From CAYJHC01 sp964370035 (lineage in GTDB: Bacteria > Bacillota > Clostridia > Peptostreptococcales > Anaerovoracaceae), in NCBI GenBank assembly GCA_964370035.1, contig CAYJGT010000070.1:1-6827 (forward strand): a DNA stretch of 6,827 bases. Direction: 5' to 3'. How positions within the stretch are numbered: position 1 is the first letter of the stretch; each line of letters begins with the position of its first letter. Positions 1 to 6,138 of the stretch are shown piece after piece. The notes under the pieces are model-generated. The model did not search any database. It was not told the DNA's origin and saw only the letters and a list, made by a program, of their open reading frames with translations. The translations under genes and the position numbers were made by a program.

Positions 1-1642
1 TTGTTGCAAACAAAGGAGGCTGAGCTGCATATACATATCCACCCTCAATAAGTGGAGTCATATATCTATAGAAAAAAGTTAGTAGCAGGGTTCTAATATG
101 GGCCCCATCTACGTCAGCATCCGTCATGATAATAATTTTGTGATATCTAAGCTTTTCCACATTAAAATCGTCACCTATTCCACACCCGAAAGCTGTTATC
201 ATGTTCTTTATTTCATCGGAGCTTAAAATTTTATCTAACCTAGCCTTTTCTACATTTAGTATCTTTCCTCTTAATGGAAGTACTGCCTGCCTTGCTTTGT
301 CTCTTCCTTGCTTTGCACTACCTCCCGCAGAGTCTCCCTCCACTAGGAAAATTTCTGAAAGAGCAGGGTCTTTCTCTTGGCAGTCTGCCAATTTTCCAGG
401 AAGGGATAATCCGTCCATTAGGCTGTTCTTTCTAGTGATTTCTCTAGCTTTTCTAGCTGCTTCTCTTGCTCTTTGAGCCTGCAAGCATTTGTTTATTATT
501 GATTTGGCTTGAGTAGGGTTTTCCTGTAAAAATGCCGTTACATTTTCGTTAGTTGCTGTCTCTACAAAACCTCTCATTTCACTATTACCAAGTTTCGCTT
601 TTGTCTGTCCTTCAAATTGAGGGCTTGATAATTTCACCGAAATAACAGCAGTTAAGCCTTCTCTCACATCATCTCCACTTAAAGCTGTTTCTCCATCTTT
701 TATAAATTTATTTTTCTTAGCATAGTCATTTAAAGCCTTCGTAATTGCCGCTCTAAAACCCATTAAGTGATATCCACCATCGGTAGTGTTAATATTGTTA
801 GCATAAGAAAAAACTATTTCTGTATAACGGTCTGTATACTGAAGAGCAACTTCAGCTTGCATCATTCCTTCACCAGATTTATCTTTTCCTTCTACTTCAA
901 AATAAACCACATCATTGTGAATAGGCTCTTTACTTTGATTTTGATATTTAACAAACTCTTTAATTCCGCCTTCGTAGTGGAACTCTTCTTTTCTTTCTTT
1001 TGGCTCTCTGGCATCTATTAAAGTTATTGTAATTCCTTTGTTAAGAAATGCCATTTCTCTTAGTCTATATTGCAAAGTATCATAGTCATATTCTGTTTCT
1101 TCAAATATGTCTCCATCAGGCCAAAAAGTTGTAGTAGAACCAGTTTTTCTCGTGTTCCCCATTTCTGTAAGAGGGGTCATTACCTTACCTTTAGAGTACG
1201 TCTGTTGATAAGTCATTCCGCCTCTTTTTACTTCTACTACCATTTCAGTTGAAAGTGCATTTACAACTGAGGCTCCTACTCCATGAAGTCCTCCAGAAAC
1301 CTTGTATCCGCCTCCACCAAATTTGCCCCCTGCATGAAGCACTGTATGGATTACCTCTACGGCCGGCACTCCTAGTTTAGGATGAATATCCACGGGCATA
1401 CCTCTTCCGTTATCTTCTACCTTGATCCCTTCCCCCTTTAGGATTGTTACCGTTATTGTATCACAATGGCCAGCTAAGGCTTCGTCTACACTATTATCTA
1501 CTATTTCATACACTAAATGATGAAGTCCTTTTTCTCCCGTACTACCAATATACATCCCTGGTCTTTTTCTTACAGGTTCTAGGCCCTCTAATACTTGTAT
1601 TTGTTCCGCATTGTATTGTTGATTTTTATTCTTTTCGGCCAT
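1..1642 (-). CDS. gyrB: DNA gyrase subunit B, 3' end cut by the window edge
   Basis: This is the ATPase subunit of DNA gyrase, which with GyrA introduces negative supercoils in the cytoplasm. Codons 1-547 are visible without a frameshift; Gram-positive GyrB is usually about 630-650 residues, so roughly 90-100 C-terminal residues lie outside. The GHKL ATPase domain shows RKRPGMYIG (25-33), the ATP-binding helix YEIVDNSVDEA (E46, N50), EDNGRGMPVD, and the ATP lid GGLHGVG (117-123). The TOPRIM domain has EGDSAGG (from E435, the catalytic glutamate) and the metal-binding TDADVDG (D508, D510, D512). HH at 41-42 and the overall wording favour GyrB over ParE. The ATG at 1642 is preceded by AAGAAGGGA (1656-1648). 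The last visible residues read QPPLFAT where QPPLYKV is more usual. The gene is transcribed away from the small-RNA pair and has its own promoter. Confidence 0.97.
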   Translation of the reverse strand, partial: MAEKNKNQQYNAEQIQVLEGLEPVRKRPGMYIGSTGEKGLHHLVYEIVDNSVDEALAGHCDTITVTILKGEGIKVEDNGRGMPVDIHPKLGVPAVEVIHTVLHAGGKFGGGGYKVSGGLHGVGASVVNALSTEMVVEVKRGGMTYQQTYSKGKVMTPLTEMGNTRKTGSTTTFWPDGDIFEETEYDYDTLQYRLREMAFLNKGITITLIDAREPKERKEEFHYEGGIKEFVKYQNQSKEPIHNDVVYFEVEGKDKSGEGMMQAEVALQYTDRYTEIVFSYANNINTTDGGYHLMGFRAAITKALNDYAKKNKFIKDGETALSGDDVREGLTAVISVKLSSPQFEGQTKAKLGNSEMRGFVETATNENVTAFLQENPTQAKSIINKCLQAQRAREAARKAREITRKNSLMDGLSLPGKLADCQEKDPALSEIFLVEGDSAGGSAKQGRDKARQAVLPLRGKILNVEKARLDKILSSDEIKNMITAFGCGIGDDFNVEKLRYHKIIIMTDADVDGAHIRTLLLTFFYRYMTPLIEGGYVYAAQPPLFAT

Positions 1643-1724
1643 ACTATTCCCTTCTTTGCGATTATCCGTTCTTTTATATTCAACGGAAATCTAACTATGA
1701 TTTTTATAATTTTTCTAACAATAT

Positions 1725-1753
1725 ATTATACACTTTTTTGGGCTATTTGGCAA
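1725..1753 (-). promoter_or_regulatory. Sigma-A-type promoter of gyrB
   Basis: Read on the minus strand, TTGCCA (1753-1748) is followed after exactly 17 bases by a perfect TATAAT (1730-1725). Transcription should start near 1718, giving a leader of about 75 bases before the gyrB ATG. It lies downstream of the terminator at 1921-1887, so gyrB has its own transcription start and does not depend on read-through from the small-RNA units. Confidence 0.8.
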
Positions 1754-1886
1754 GCAAAGACCCCTATTTCGAGAAGAACCTCTTGGTTGGAAATAAAGAG
1801 GGCAAAATAGGCCATTTTTTGCTTTATGAAGACTAATTTTGCACCCCTTAATTCCCACCTAAATTCTCACCACCATTTCCCTTCAC

Positions 1887-1921
1887 AAAAAAAGCAAAAC
1901 CACCCCGGTTGGGGCGGTTTT
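1887..1921 (-). terminator. Rho-independent terminator ending small RNA A
   Basis: The stem is 1896-1906 paired with 1911-1921 around a 4-base loop, followed on the minus strand by GC and seven T. The strand is decided by one pair: positions 1902/1915 are an A·C mismatch if read as plus-strand RNA but a G·U wobble in minus-strand RNA, so the stem is fully paired only on the minus strand. The T-rich tail is also on that side. Confidence 0.85.
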
Positions 1922-1997
1922 ACTTTGGGGTTATCAAATTATATTTTCATATAATTGAGGGCTAATTCACGTCGAACTCATTGTTCCTCTTCGACTT
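1887..1997 (-). ncRNA. Small structured RNA A (one of a tandem pair)
   Basis: A predicted transcript of about 110 bases with three hairpins and no convincing reading frame. In order 5' to 3' on the minus strand: P1, six base pairs (1995-1990 with 1976-1971), starting almost at the predicted first base; a 14-base linker containing AGCCCUC; P2, eight base pairs (1956-1949 with 1944-1937) closed by a GAAA tetraloop on this strand only; a linker with AUAACCCCAA; then the terminator hairpin. The same order, linker words and promoter recur in small RNA B about 300 bases away. The C-rich unpaired linkers could pair with G-rich ribosome binding sites, as known for other Gram-positive small RNAs; that role is inference. 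The loop of P1 contains GAGG and an ATG followed by a four-codon frame, which I consider chance. I do not recognise a named family. Confidence 0.7.
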
Positions 1998-2003
1998 TAT
2001 ATT

Positions 2004-2032
2004 ATTGTAACCTATTTGTTTACATTTGTATA
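2004..2032 (-). promoter_or_regulatory. Promoter of small RNA A
   Basis: On the minus strand TATACA (2032-2027), a 17-base spacer, then TACAAT (2009-2004), with GGT just before the -10. The -35 matches the consensus at four of six positions. The support is comparative: small RNA B has the same TATACA and the same GGTTAnnATAATA stretch at the corresponding place. The predicted start near 1997 falls directly at the foot of hairpin P1. Confidence 0.6.
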
Positions 2033-2190
2033 GATATTTTTTTATTTTTATTTTTTTTACACTTTCAAGAGAATGCACAATGCATCCAGAATCGTATGAA
2101 TATATAGCTTATGAATGTTTTCCAAATATAATTGACGGATTTAATAATTTCTAAGCCCTTTTGACTTTTTCCTTCACATTTATTATTTTC

Positions 2191-2223
2191 AAAAAAGCAA
2201 AACGCCTTAGTAAACTAAGGCGT
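2191..2223 (-). terminator. Rho-independent terminator ending small RNA B
   Basis: A perfect nine-base-pair stem, ACGCCTTAG (2202-2210) with CTAAGGCGT (2215-2223), and a 4-base loop. Read on the minus strand the stem is followed by TTTGC and six T. The tail (T-run, GC, T-run) has the same form as in the terminator of small RNA A although the stem sequence is different. Confidence 0.85.
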
Positions 2224-2319
2224 GGTTGCTTGGGGTTATTTGAATTATATGTCGCATCATTATGCGCGACTATAATTGGGGGGCTGTTTATTTGAGAACC
2301 TGATTTTCTCAACGAGGTG
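2191..2319 (-). ncRNA. Small structured RNA B (second of a tandem pair)
   Basis: A predicted transcript of about 130 bases, the paralogue of small RNA A. In order on the minus strand: P1, TTGAGAA with TTCTCAA (2312-2306 with 2298-2292); a 14-base linker ending AGCCCCCC; P2, AATTATA with TATAATT (2277-2271 with 2249-2243), extended by GTCGC/GCGAC (2270-2266 with 2255-2251) around one unpaired base at 2250; a linker containing AUAACCCCAAGC; and the terminator. Compared with A, the base of P2 and the two C-rich linkers are kept, while P1, the top of P2 and the terminator stem have different sequences that still pair. That pattern fits a conserved RNA structure better than chance hairpins. Function unknown; it contains no credible coding frame. 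Confidence 0.7.
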
Positions 2320-2326
2320 TTTTATT

Positions 2327-2356
2327 ATCATAACCATGTATTAATGATTATGTATA
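2327..2356 (-). promoter_or_regulatory. Promoter of small RNA B
   Basis: On the minus strand TATACA (2356-2351), an 18-base spacer, then TATGAT (2332-2327); an overlapping GATAAT (2329-2324) is an alternative -10. The sequence around the -10, GGTTATGATAATAAAA, closely matches GGTTACAATAATATAAA in front of small RNA A. The predicted start is about 2316-2320, a few bases before hairpin P1. Confidence 0.55.
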
Positions 2357-2591
2357 TATATTAACAAATAAACCGTAACAACAATTGATACTTTTTGGGG
2401 TTTGTTCAAAAAAATTTTCATTTTTCCATCTATTTTTTAACCAGAATAACATTTTGCTATAAATTTCACTCCATATTATGCTCTCGAATAATCATATTTT
2501 TCCATACCTATGTATACAGTACTTAAATCCTGATGACAATTTAACTGCATTTCCCATTCAACCCTAATTTTTATGCATAAGCTTCCTTTCC
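2357..2591. other. AT-rich intergenic stretch with no supported gene
   Basis: This separates the small-RNA B promoter (minus) from the acyltransferase operon promoter (plus). It has no hairpin with a T-tract, no tRNA-like fold and no frame with a ribosome binding site on either strand. A minus-strand word AACCCCAAAAAGT near 2400-2388 resembles the second linker of the small RNAs, but no P2 or terminator surrounds it. Upstream activator sites for either divergent unit could lie here; none can be named. Confidence 0.5.
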
Positions 2592-2620
2592 TTGAATTAA
2601 TTATGCCTAGCTTGTATAAT
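2592..2620 (+). promoter_or_regulatory. Sigma-A-type promoter of the acyltransferase operon
   Basis: TTGAAT (2592-2597), a 17-base spacer and a perfect TATAAT (2615-2620). Transcription should start near 2627, giving a leader of about 40 bases before the chosen ATG. It points away from the small-RNA pair and gyrB, so the two sides of this intergenic region are divergently transcribed. Confidence 0.75.
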
Positions 2621-2650
2621 ATCTTTATAAAAGGTATTGCTTATCATTTA

Positions 2651-2656
2651 GAAAGG
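2651..2656 (+). promoter_or_regulatory. Ribosome binding site that decides the acyltransferase start
   Basis: GAAAGG ends one base before an upstream ATG at 2658, too close for use, but ten bases before the ATG at 2667. The later ATG is therefore the better start and removes three residues from the longest frame. Confidence 0.65.
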
Positions 2657-2666
2657 CATGCAATTA

Positions 2667-3965
2667 ATGAAAAATTATAATCAACTTGATTCAGTTGCAA
2701 AATTGTTTCCAGCGGTCACTAACAAAAGCAACTCTTCAGTATTTCGGCTTTCAGTTGTTTTAAAGGAGGAGGTAGATCCCCACACTTTGCAACTGGCTGT
2801 AAACATGATATATGAAAGGTATTCCCTTTATTTCTTGAGGCTTCGAAGAGGCTTTTTTTGGAATTATTTTGATACAAATTATATTCACTTTAAAGTAGAA
2901 GAAGAAAACCAGCCTCCTTGCGCAAGTATCCTTTCCCATGAAAACAGAGGGTATATCATCAAGGTTTTATATTATAAAAATAGGGTTTCTGTTGAAGCCT
3001 ACCACGCAATTACTGACGGTAGCGGGATTATTGAATTTATCAAATCTTTACTATACTACTATCTTTCAATTTCTCATGGCCTTCTTGATCACCAAGGAAA
3101 GGTCCTATTATTTAATGAAACAGAAAAAAATGATGAAGATAGCTTTAAGAAGTATTTCAACAACATAAAACGCCACGAGGGGAAAAGAAAAAAAGCCACA
3201 AAAAATTCTAAGAGTTCTCCAAACTCTTTCAGAATAGAAGGCAAAAAGTTCAAGCATAGAGGTCATAGCGTAGTAACGGGTGTACTCCCATTAAATGAGT
3301 TTAAAAGTTTTTGCAAGTCTAAAAATTGTTCAATTACTGCTTTTTTAATAACAAGTTTAATTTTCGCCATATATAACGAACATCAAAAAGACACGGATAA
3401 CAATAAACCCATTGTAATTGCCGTACCTGTTAATTTGCGAAAGCTTTTTCCCTCTAGCACCCTTAAGAATTTTTTCAACGTAGTAAATGTGGGCTACGCG
3501 ATGTCAAAAGATATTACCTTTGACGAACTTCTTCAATCTATCACCGACCAACTACAGCTTACCACTGATCCCGACTTTCTTGAACAGGCATCAAAAAAGC
3601 GACTCAAACTTTCCAAAAACCCAGTGTCAAGACATGCACCATTAGTAGTAAAAAATGTTGTAGTTCCTATAGGATTTAAACTTATGGGAGAATTAAAAAA
3701 GACTATGACCATATCTAATATAGGAAGCTATAATTTTCCTGACGATATGAAGCCATACATTGAGCAAACAGAAGTATTTCTCTACCCTACTACAAAAAGC
3801 CCAATAAATTGCAGCGCTTGTTCATTTGAAGATAACCTCAGCATTAGCTTTACAAGGTCTATTTCGGACGCCTCAATCATCCGGGAGTTCTTCACATCTA
3901 TTGCAAAGACTACAGGAGTTGATATTAAAATCTACTCCAATCAGTGGGGTGACAAATATGAATAA
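2667..3965 (+). CDS. Condensation-superfamily acyltransferase (alcohol acetyltransferase-like)
   Basis: The predicted protein of 432 residues belongs to the CoA-dependent acyltransferase / condensation superfamily, which transfers an acyl group from a thioester to an alcohol or amine. The catalytic HxxxDG motif reads YHAITDG, with H113, D117 and G118, about 110 residues in as expected. The family's two-lobe layout fits: an N-terminal lobe (about 1-165), a lysine-rich linker (about 167-195), and a C-terminal lobe with TISNIGSYNFP and a closing stretch ISFTRSISDASIIREFF typical of the alcohol acetyltransferase branch. There is no signal peptide, membrane segment, or carrier or adenylation domain, so it is a stand-alone enzyme and not part of a peptide synthetase. 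The next gene overlaps its stop by eight bases, implying coupled translation. The acyl donor and acceptor cannot be read from the sequence. Confidence 0.82.
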   Translation: MKNYNQLDSVAKLFPAVTNKSNSSVFRLSVVLKEEVDPHTLQLAVNMIYERYSLYFLRLRRGFFWNYFDTNYIHFKVEEENQPPCASILSHENRGYIIKVLYYKNRVSVEAYHAITDGSGIIEFIKSLLYYYLSISHGLLDHQGKVLLFNETEKNDEDSFKKYFNNIKRHEGKRKKATKNSKSSPNSFRIEGKKFKHRGHSVVTGVLPLNEFKSFCKSKNCSITAFLITSLIFAIYNEHQKDTDNNKPIVIAVPVNLRKLFPSSTLKNFFNVVNVGYAMSKDITFDELLQSITDQLQLTTDPDFLEQASKKRLKLSKNPVSRHAPLVVKNVVVPIGFKLMGELKKTMTISNIGSYNFPDDMKPYIEQTEVFLYPTTKSPINCSACSFEDNLSISFTRSISDASIIREFFTSIAKTTGVDIKIYSNQWGDKYE

Positions 3966-4626
3966 ATGTAAGAAATGTAATGTTTATGTATACGAAAGCG
4001 AAAAATGTTGCCCTCTTTGTTATGAAAAAATGGAGAATATCAAAGAATCATCAGTAGAATATCCTTCATACAAGAAGCTAATAAGAGAAAAGTCACCTCT
4101 AAAGAACATCCCTCTTTTTGTAGGAATTACCGCAACTATCATCTGCGTTTTCATAAATATCTTTAGCCATAATCCAGGAGACACCATTTGGGTTATCCCA
4201 GCGGGAGCTTCAGTATTATTTGCCCTTAGCGCATATCAATTGATAAGATCACAATTTATTCGGTACGGAGCAAAGATTTTATATTTATATATATTTCTTT
4301 CTGCTTTTACCATAATAATCGATTTTTCCACTAGTATGTTATTTTGGTCAACTGATTTTGTTTTCCCATTTCTAACCTTAGGCGTGCTAGTTTACTTCAG
4401 TATTTTATCTCTCCAAAACAAAAGTACTTTTTCCGAGTATTTTGGATATATGTTAACCGTTACGCTAATTGGCCTTATTACCATTTTGTTTTATATCTTG
4501 AATTTTTATAATTATGCATGGGGCTCCTTCGTTTCAGTTGTTAGCTGTGTAATTATTGTTTTAGGCCTTTATTTATTTGCTGATAAAAGCTTAAAGGATG
4601 AAGTCAAAAAACGATTCCATCGTTAG
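3958..4626 (+). CDS. Zinc-ribbon, six-segment membrane protein (DUF6320-like)
   Basis: A protein of 222 residues. The N-terminus carries a small zinc ribbon: C4-x2-C7, then C18-x2-C21 (CCPLC, with C17 adjacent). A polar stretch follows to about residue 45, then six hydrophobic segments, for example IPLFVGITATIICVF, TIWVIPAGASVLFALSA, LYLYIFLSAFTIIID, FVFPFLTLGVLVYF, YMLTVTLIGLITILFYI and FVSVVSCVIIVLGLYLF, and a short basic C-terminus. It matches what I know as DUF6320, proteins of unknown function found beside alcohol-acetyltransferase-like genes. The ATG at 3958 lies inside the end of the acyltransferase gene (eight-base overlap) with GGGGTGA five bases upstream; longer in-frame starts have no such site and would lie deep in the preceding gene. 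It may anchor or serve the neighbouring soluble enzyme at the membrane; that is inference from gene order. Confidence 0.8.
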   Translation: MNKCKKCNVYVYESEKCCPLCYEKMENIKESSVEYPSYKKLIREKSPLKNIPLFVGITATIICVFINIFSHNPGDTIWVIPAGASVLFALSAYQLIRSQFIRYGAKILYLYIFLSAFTIIIDFSTSMLFWSTDFVFPFLTLGVLVYFSILSLQNKSTFSEYFGYMLTVTLIGLITILFYILNFYNYAWGSFVSVVSCVIIVLGLYLFADKSLKDEVKKRFHR

Positions 4627-4781
4627 ACTTTGCCTTTGGTGCAGCAAAAAAATTTTCAAAATGTTAAAAATATTAAATGTAATGATTTCAAACATAGAGG
4701 CACACCTTCATGCATTATCAAAAAGCATTATTAGATCGCTATTGAATGACAGACCTAAGTTAAGATTTTGCCTAAAGTCCT

Positions 4782-4811
4782 AACCCTTAAATTTTAAGCA
4801 GAAACCCTTAA
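4782..4811 (+). promoter_or_regulatory. Paired AACCCTTAA repeats, possible operator
   Basis: AACCCTTAA occurs at 4782-4790 and again at 4803-4811, starts 21 bases apart, about two helical turns, so both would face the same side of the DNA. A perfect 13-base palindrome, CTTAAATTTTAAG, spans 4786-4798. The site is 24-53 bases before the ribosome binding site of the esterase gene. It could bind a regulator, but in AT-rich intergenic DNA chance is a real alternative. No convincing -10/-35 pair is seen in the 222-base gap, and no terminator. Confidence 0.3.
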
Positions 4812-4834
4812 CTCAATTTTTTAATTAACACACT

Positions 4835-4841
4835 AAAGGAG
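4835..4841 (+). promoter_or_regulatory. Strong ribosome binding site selecting a TTG start
   Basis: AAAGGAG ends seven bases before TTG at 4849. No ATG or GTG with comparable spacing exists near the start of this frame, so TTG is the start of the esterase gene. Confidence 0.85.
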
Positions 4842-4848
4842 TATAAAA

Positions 4849-5799
4849 TTGAACGCTATTATCATCATTTCTATATTATTTCTATTAGCTATCTTTGGCG
4901 GTATTAAAGGACCTAAATTTATTTACATTATTTCCTCTAATATATGGCGAGCCCATGTGGACGGAACCAAGCGCCATCACATCCCCACGGAAAAGTTAAT
5001 AGAAGATAGCGACAAATTAGCCGATACCCTTGGCGTATCTATAAAGAGAAACATCCCTTATACCGGTGACCATGCTAGGTTTCACACATTAAATATTATT
5101 TCTCCTAACTTTTCAAAAAAACTACCTGCTATAATTCACATACATGGCGGCGGTTGGTCTGCAGGAAAGAAAGAAGACTATGACAATTTCTGCGCTACAA
5201 TTTCTGCAGAAGGTTTTACGGTATTTAGTATAGATTACTCCTTGGCACCTGACTTTAATATTTACGACCAAATTAATGATGTTTTTCTTGCAATTAACTA
5301 TGTAATTAATAATTACGACTTTGACAAGCTAGTAATTTCAGGGGACTCAGCCGGTGGCCACCTTGCCGCCCTTGCAACAGCTCTTAACTTAAATCCAGAA
5401 GCTAGAGAATCCTACGACTTGGACCATACAATTCCTTTCGAAATTAGCGCTCTCTTCTTAACCTGCCCCGCTCTTTCCCCTAGAGGAAACATTATCACTA
5501 GATGCCTTACAGCTCCAACCCTAGCTGGAGAGTGGAGGAAATTCAGAGAGCATTTAAAAGTCTCCGATTGCATATTAGATCAATATCCACCTACTGTTAT
5601 TATTTCAAGTAAGGCAGACAAGCTAACTTACGGAATGATAAATAAATTTTGCAAAAGCCTAGACAAAAAAGGGCTTTCGGTATTTCGCATAACTGAGCAA
5701 CATGAAAAACATAACTTTAACGTTAAGCCTAAAATAACAGAAACCGGAATTGCTGCAAATAAGAGGGCTGTAGAGTTTATCAAGAGCACCTTAAAATAA
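4849..5799 (+). CDS. Membrane-anchored alpha/beta hydrolase, HSL-type esterase/lipase
   Basis: A protein of 316 residues that should hydrolyse a carboxyl ester. It has the oxyanion-hole motif HGGGW (99-103) of the hormone-sensitive lipase family, the nucleophile elbow GDSAGG with S167, a probable acid D257 in SKADKLTY, and a probable catalytic H288 in EKHNF. Residues 2-19 form a very hydrophobic N-terminal segment with positive charges after it and none before, so a signal anchor with the enzyme kept at the membrane is likely; the positive-inside rule would put the catalytic domain in the cytoplasm, but this is uncertain. The catalytic core is complete and of normal length. The gene follows the DUF6320-like gene after 222 bases and may be in the same transcript or have its own control. 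Its position beside an acyltransferase suggests ester turnover or acyl transfer by the same pathway. Confidence 0.88.
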   Translation: MNAIIIISILFLLAIFGGIKGPKFIYIISSNIWRAHVDGTKRHHIPTEKLIEDSDKLADTLGVSIKRNIPYTGDHARFHTLNIISPNFSKKLPAIIHIHGGGWSAGKKEDYDNFCATISAEGFTVFSIDYSLAPDFNIYDQINDVFLAINYVINNYDFDKLVISGDSAGGHLAALATALNLNPEARESYDLDHTIPFEISALFLTCPALSPRGNIITRCLTAPTLAGEWRKFREHLKVSDCILDQYPPTVIISSKADKLTYGMINKFCKSLDKKGLSVFRITEQHEKHNFNVKPKITETGIAANKRAVEFIKSTLK

Positions 5800-5858
5800 T
5801 TTCAATCTCAACAATTTTTAAAGAATTATACCCTTGTAAAAGTTTATAAATAATATTA

Positions 5859-5894
5859 AAAAGTCTAAAGCATTCCTAAACGCTCTAGACTTTT
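5859..5894. terminator. Bidirectional terminator between the esterase and pilin genes
   Basis: A 13-position stem, 5859-5871 with 5882-5894, and a 10-base loop. Plus-strand RNA has one A·C mismatch (5868/5885), which becomes a G·U wobble in minus-strand RNA, and the minus side also has the better T-tract (TTTTTAATATTATTT). It can end the plus-strand esterase transcript and, slightly better, the minus-strand pilin transcript. Confidence 0.75.
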
Positions 5895-6061
5895 CTACTT
5901 TAATCATTATATTCATTTTTAAGTCTTCATCAATTTTAAAGCGAAGTACATATTCTTATTAGTATAGCCATGAAATCAAAGCTCCTAACAATCGCATTTC
6001 TCCACTTCAGTCATGGGCAAAGGCATATTCAACCACATTTCCGTTTTAAGCATTCCAACGC

Positions 6062-6138
6062 TTATGGAACCCTAGTCATATTTACTCCTATTTCGTCAAT
6101 CCAAATATTCTTTGTCCCATCATATTGCGCTAAATATG
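6062..6138 (-). repeat. Direct repeat, copy 1: shared 3' end of tandem pilin genes
   Basis: These 77 bases align without gaps to 6751-6827, with about 62 identities counted by hand (around 80%). They encode the last 24 residues and stop codon of each pilin. Divergence is concentrated in the last few codons before the stop and at third positions. Confidence 0.85.

Noticed and set aside
201..1836. Several plus-strand open frames across the gyrB region
   Set aside because: They are antisense shadows of gyrB and its leader, with no start signals and unnatural composition.
1743..1840. Open frames on the minus strand upstream of gyrB (for example 29 codons from an ATG near 1816)
   Set aside because: No ribosome binding site, and they run through the gyrB promoter.
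2080..2154. A 24-codon plus-strand frame (MHPESYEYIAY...) between the two small RNAs
   Set aside because: Only a weak AAGAGA-like site in front, no clear promoter, and not hydrophobic as a type I toxin would be. Left out, though a homologue search would settle it.
2385..2405. Possible third copy of the small-RNA element, based on an AACCCCAA word on the minus strand
   Set aside because: No P2-type stem before it, no terminator after it; one short C-rich word is not enough.
2475..2546. A 24-codon minus-strand frame (MQLNCHQDLSTVY...) with about 30 more open codons upstream
   Set aside because: No Shine-Dalgarno site at proper spacing, and no start codon in the upstream extension, which overlaps the operon promoter.
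1643..2666. Replication origin suspected because of gyrB and a long AT-rich intergenic region
   Set aside because: No cluster of DnaA boxes (TTATCCACA or close variants) and no dnaA or dnaN in the window.
5936..5971. An 11-residue minus-strand frame with AGGAG ten bases upstream, after the pilin gene
   Set aside because: Very short, no recognisable content; an adjacent 22-codon frame lacks a ribosome binding site. A decayed gene end is possible but cannot be supported.
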